Shown here piece by piece: positions 11,358-12,506 of a DNA stretch of 12,506 nucleotides. Positions within the stretch are counted from its first letter, which is position 1; every line of letters starts with the position of its first letter. A model generated the notes under the pieces. The model made no database searches and was not told where the DNA came from. It was given only the letters and a program-made list of their open reading frames with translations. Position numbers and translations under genes: made by a program. Source of the DNA: Anaerolineales bacterium (GTDB taxonomy: Bacteria; Chloroflexota; Anaerolineae; Epilineales; JAANWY01); NCBI GenBank assembly GCA_018263655.1, contig JAANWY010000332.1:1-12506 (forward strand), read 5' to 3'.

Positions 11358-12506
11358 TGTTCCGGATGACGTTCCGGATGACGTTCCGGATGACGTTCCG
11401 GATGACGTTGTCCAACCCCCGACGCAATCAATTGTAGACCTCTCCTCCGACCGCCTCGTCGAATTGCTGCGTCAGATGTATCTGATTCGGGCATTTGAGG
11501 AGACGGCGCATCAGCTCTACTTCGCCGGCAAGGTCCACGGGACGATGCACCTCTACGTCGGCGAAGAGGCGGTGGCGGTCGGAGCGATTGCCGCTCTCCG
11601 GCCCGATGACTACATCACCTCCACCCATCGCGGTCATGGCCATGCTATCGCCAAGGGCCAAGATGTGAACGCCATGATGGCCGAGCTGCTGGGCAAGAAT
11701 ACGGGCGTCTGTCGCGGGCGCGGCGGCTCCATGCACATGGCCAACCTGGATCTGGGGAGCCTGGGCGCCAACGGAATCGTAGCCGGCGGCATACCTCTGG
11801 CCGTGGGAGCCGGCCTCGGCAGGCAGTTGCAACGGCTGGATCAGGTCGTGCTGTGCTTCTTCGGCGATGGGGCGGCCAACACGGGTAACTTCCACGAATC
11901 GCTGAACATGGCGGCCATCTGGGATCTACCGGTCGTATTTCTCTGTGAGAACAATCAGTACGCCATGTCCATGCCGGCCAACAAATCAATCGCCGCGCCT
12001 CGCGTGGCCGACCGCGCTGCGGCCTATGACATTCCCGGTGAGGCGGTTGATGGCATGGATCTATTGGCCGTCTACCATGCAGTGAAAGAAGCGGCCGAGC
12101 ACGCCCGCCATGGCGAAGGACCAACCCTCCTGGAGGCCATCACCTACCGCTACAAGGGACACTCCAAGAGCGATGCGCAAGTCTATCGCACGAAGGAAGA
12201 AGTGGCGGAATGGCAAGAACGAGACCCCATCACTAAGTTCCGAAGTTGGTTGATTGAGCAGGGATACCTTACGCAGACCGAGGCTGAGGAGCTGGCGTCA
12301 CAGGCAGACGCCGAGATCGAGGAAGCCATCGCCTTTGCCGAGGGTAGCTCAGAGCCCACTGTGGAAAACCTGCTGGTCGATGTCTATGCAGAAGAGCCGG
12401 AGGTGATGGCTAATCCCGATGAGGTCTTGCCGGCTTGGGTCCGGTCGACATTTGGCTCGACCACGCCCATCGCGCCGGCAGTAGGGGACCGGAAGATCAC
12501 GTATGC
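11344..12506 (+). CDS. thiamine-diphosphate-dependent 2-oxoacid/acetoin dehydrogenase E1 alpha subunit, probably fused to E1 beta (3' partial)
   Basis: 387 complete codons are visible; the frame is open at the window edge. The alpha part (about residues 30-350) belongs to the pyruvate/acetoin/branched-chain dehydrogenase E1-alpha family. It has RHxGH-like THRGHGH, GRGGSMHM, and the ThDP motif GDGAAN (174-179) to ENN (202-204), then YRYKGHSKSD. E1 decarboxylates a 2-oxoacid (or cleaves acetoin) and hands the acyl group to E2 lipoate. After DVYAEEP comes a Pro/Ala linker and then DRKITYA, which resembles the first residues of E1 beta (RKITYxEA). No stop codon separates them, so an alpha-beta fusion is inferred. 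The N-terminus holds a VPDD tandem repeat (residues 6-21). It overlaps the regulator by 14 nt and is likely co-transcribed with it. E2/E3 genes would be expected downstream. Confidence 0.88.
   Translation, partial: MMLHDVPDDVPDDVPDDVPDDVVQPPTQSIVDLSSDRLVELLRQMYLIRAFEETAHQLYFAGKVHGTMHLYVGEEAVAVGAIAALRPDDYITSTHRGHGHAIAKGQDVNAMMAELLGKNTGVCRGRGGSMHMANLDLGSLGANGIVAGGIPLAVGAGLGRQLQRLDQVVLCFFGDGAANTGNFHESLNMAAIWDLPVVFLCENNQYAMSMPANKSIAAPRVADRAAAYDIPGEAVDGMDLLAVYHAVKEAAEHARHGEGPTLLEAITYRYKGHSKSDAQVYRTKEEVAEWQERDPITKFRSWLIEQGYLTQTEAEELASQADAEIEEAIAFAEGSSEPTVENLLVDVYAEEPEVMANPDEVLPAWVRSTFGSTTPIAPAVGDRKITY
11356..11409 (+). repeat. 12-bp tandem repeat coding for VPDD units
   Basis: GATGACGTTCCG is repeated three times exactly (11365-11376, 11377-11388, 11389-11400), with a shortened unit before (GATGTTCCG, 11356-11364) and a partial one after (11401-11409). 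In the E1 frame it gives four VPDD units right after MMLHD. As 12 is a multiple of 3, copy changes would keep the frame. The first bases overlap the regulator's stop codon. Confidence 0.9.

Noticed and set aside
11428..12124. Minus-strand frames of 155 and 159 codons
   Set aside because: They are antisense to the E1 alpha gene, whose ThDP motif and family blocks are clear on the plus strand.

Overview
The window looks like chromosomal DNA of a Chloroflexota bacterium (Anaerolineae/Caldilineae-like). This is an inference. It rests on GC-rich genes with poor Shine-Dalgarno sequences, secreted beta-propeller proteins ending in a 'YLPLI' tail, tRNA genes without an encoded CCA, and spacers full of small palindromic elements. 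No rRNA gene, CRISPR array, phage module or recognisable defence system was seen.

Left part (1-4544): two secreted or membrane-anchored beta-propeller genes in tandem on the plus strand. The first has 14 repeats of the GWAVG...ILRYDG...W type. The second has about 16 YVTN-type repeats. Their C-termini share the same short tail. They are separated by a 135-bp element with inverted ends that sits exactly at the stop codon of the first gene. Without it the two genes would be 14 nt apart. A 97-bp inverted-repeat element (4614-4710) follows.

Middle (4747-8491): rqcH/fbpA (NFACT protein of ribosome quality control); a 0.4-kb spacer with hairpins and a possible insertion-sequence relic; a minus-strand tRNA operon (Pro-TGG, Gly-TCC, CAT) with a near-consensus promoter and a hairpin terminator; a 133-bp IS66-type miniature element with a perfect 8-bp target duplication; a small NifU/Nfu-like iron-sulfur protein; and a THEP1-type NTPase preceded by another imperfect inverted repeat.

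Right part (8599-12506): a divergent catabolic-looking locus. Two tandem short-chain dehydrogenases lie on the minus strand. Facing them on the plus strand are a SorC/DeoR-type sugar-responsive regulator and a thiamine-diphosphate E1-alpha gene that overlaps the regulator's stop codon. The E1 frame is open at the window edge and seems to run directly into an E1-beta domain, so it is probably an alpha-beta fusion. The regulator has a consensus sigma70 promoter and five perfect 13-bp tandem repeats in its leader, the last one supplying the ATG. The regulator probably controls both arms. The substrate cannot be read from the sequence; a polyol or an acetoin/2,3-butanediol-like compound is plausible.
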